Assembly (NCBI GenBank): GCA_910586515.1
Contig: CAJUGL010000035.1
Span: 14,868 to 37,361 of the forward strand
Length of the DNA: 22,494 bases
Origin: an uncultured Acetatifactor sp.
GTDB lineage: Bacteria > Bacillota > Clostridia > Lachnospirales > Lachnospiraceae
Direction of reading: 5' to 3'
The position numbers and the translations under genes are program-made. A model generated the notes under the pieces. That model had not been told where the DNA came from. It saw only the letters and a program-made list of their open reading frames with translations, and made no database searches. How positions within the stretch are numbered: position 1 is the stretch's first letter; each line of letters opens with the position of its first letter. Of the stretch, positions 22,459 through 22,494 are shown piece by piece.

Positions 22459-22494
22459 TCGATTTGATGACACGATAAATAGAGCGGAGCTATA

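Overview
The window looks like chromosomal DNA from a Firmicute of the Clostridia, most likely a Lachnospiraceae member. The evidence is the nusA-infB operon order (rimP-nusA-ylxR-ylxQ-infB), the apbE / NusG-domain-II / Gx-transporter cluster, a folB-folK fusion, strong GGAGG ribosome binding sites and moderately GC-rich coding DNA. This assignment is inferred from gene content and style; no marker was compared with a database. Most of the window is ordinary, well-conserved chromosome. The interesting material lies in leaders and intergenic regions.

Layout, left to right. Positions 1-158 hold a tandem palindromic repeat downstream of infB. Positions 167-5867 (minus) carry the transcription/translation operon rimP, nusA, ylxR, ylxQ, infB, read from a near-consensus promoter at 5973-6001. 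A short copy of a dispersed GTTACTGTTCAC repeat follows. Next is a divergent pair of units: apbE (minus), and NusG-II protein plus Gx transporter (plus), separated by a palindrome. Positions 8191-11778 (minus) are a folate operon, folC-folE-folP-folBK. A structured 290-bp gap precedes a small CmpB-like membrane protein (plus) and a convergent bacterial-PH protein (minus). Then come an AraC-type regulator and the magnesium channel mgtE (both minus), and mgtE has an elaborate leader. A long copy of the dispersed repeat, a YigZ/IMPACT protein (minus), a class A penicillin-binding protein (plus), a 96-residue unknown and a large GT-C-like membrane protein (plus) follow. The window ends with an Uma2 nuclease remnant, its neighbour tRNA-Thr(GGT) with a consensus promoter, and a fourth repeat fragment.

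How the genes fit together. The first operon couples ribosome maturation (RimP), transcription elongation (NusA), RNA-binding proteins (YlxR, YlxQ) and initiation factor 2. ApbE with the two membrane proteins resembles part of the extracytosolic flavinylation/electron-transfer gene set. The fol genes cover GTP to (poly)glutamylated folate except for the dephosphorylation and dihydrofolate reductase steps. The PBP and GT-C-like protein are envelope functions.

The best candidates for something undescribed are: a possible 44-codon leader ORF with a strong ribosome binding site overlapping mgtE, with a long-range stem linking its start region to the mgtE ribosome binding site; the long and short forms of one dispersed repeat; the tandem palindrome beside infB; and three in-frame ATG-GAG-G double starts in one operon.
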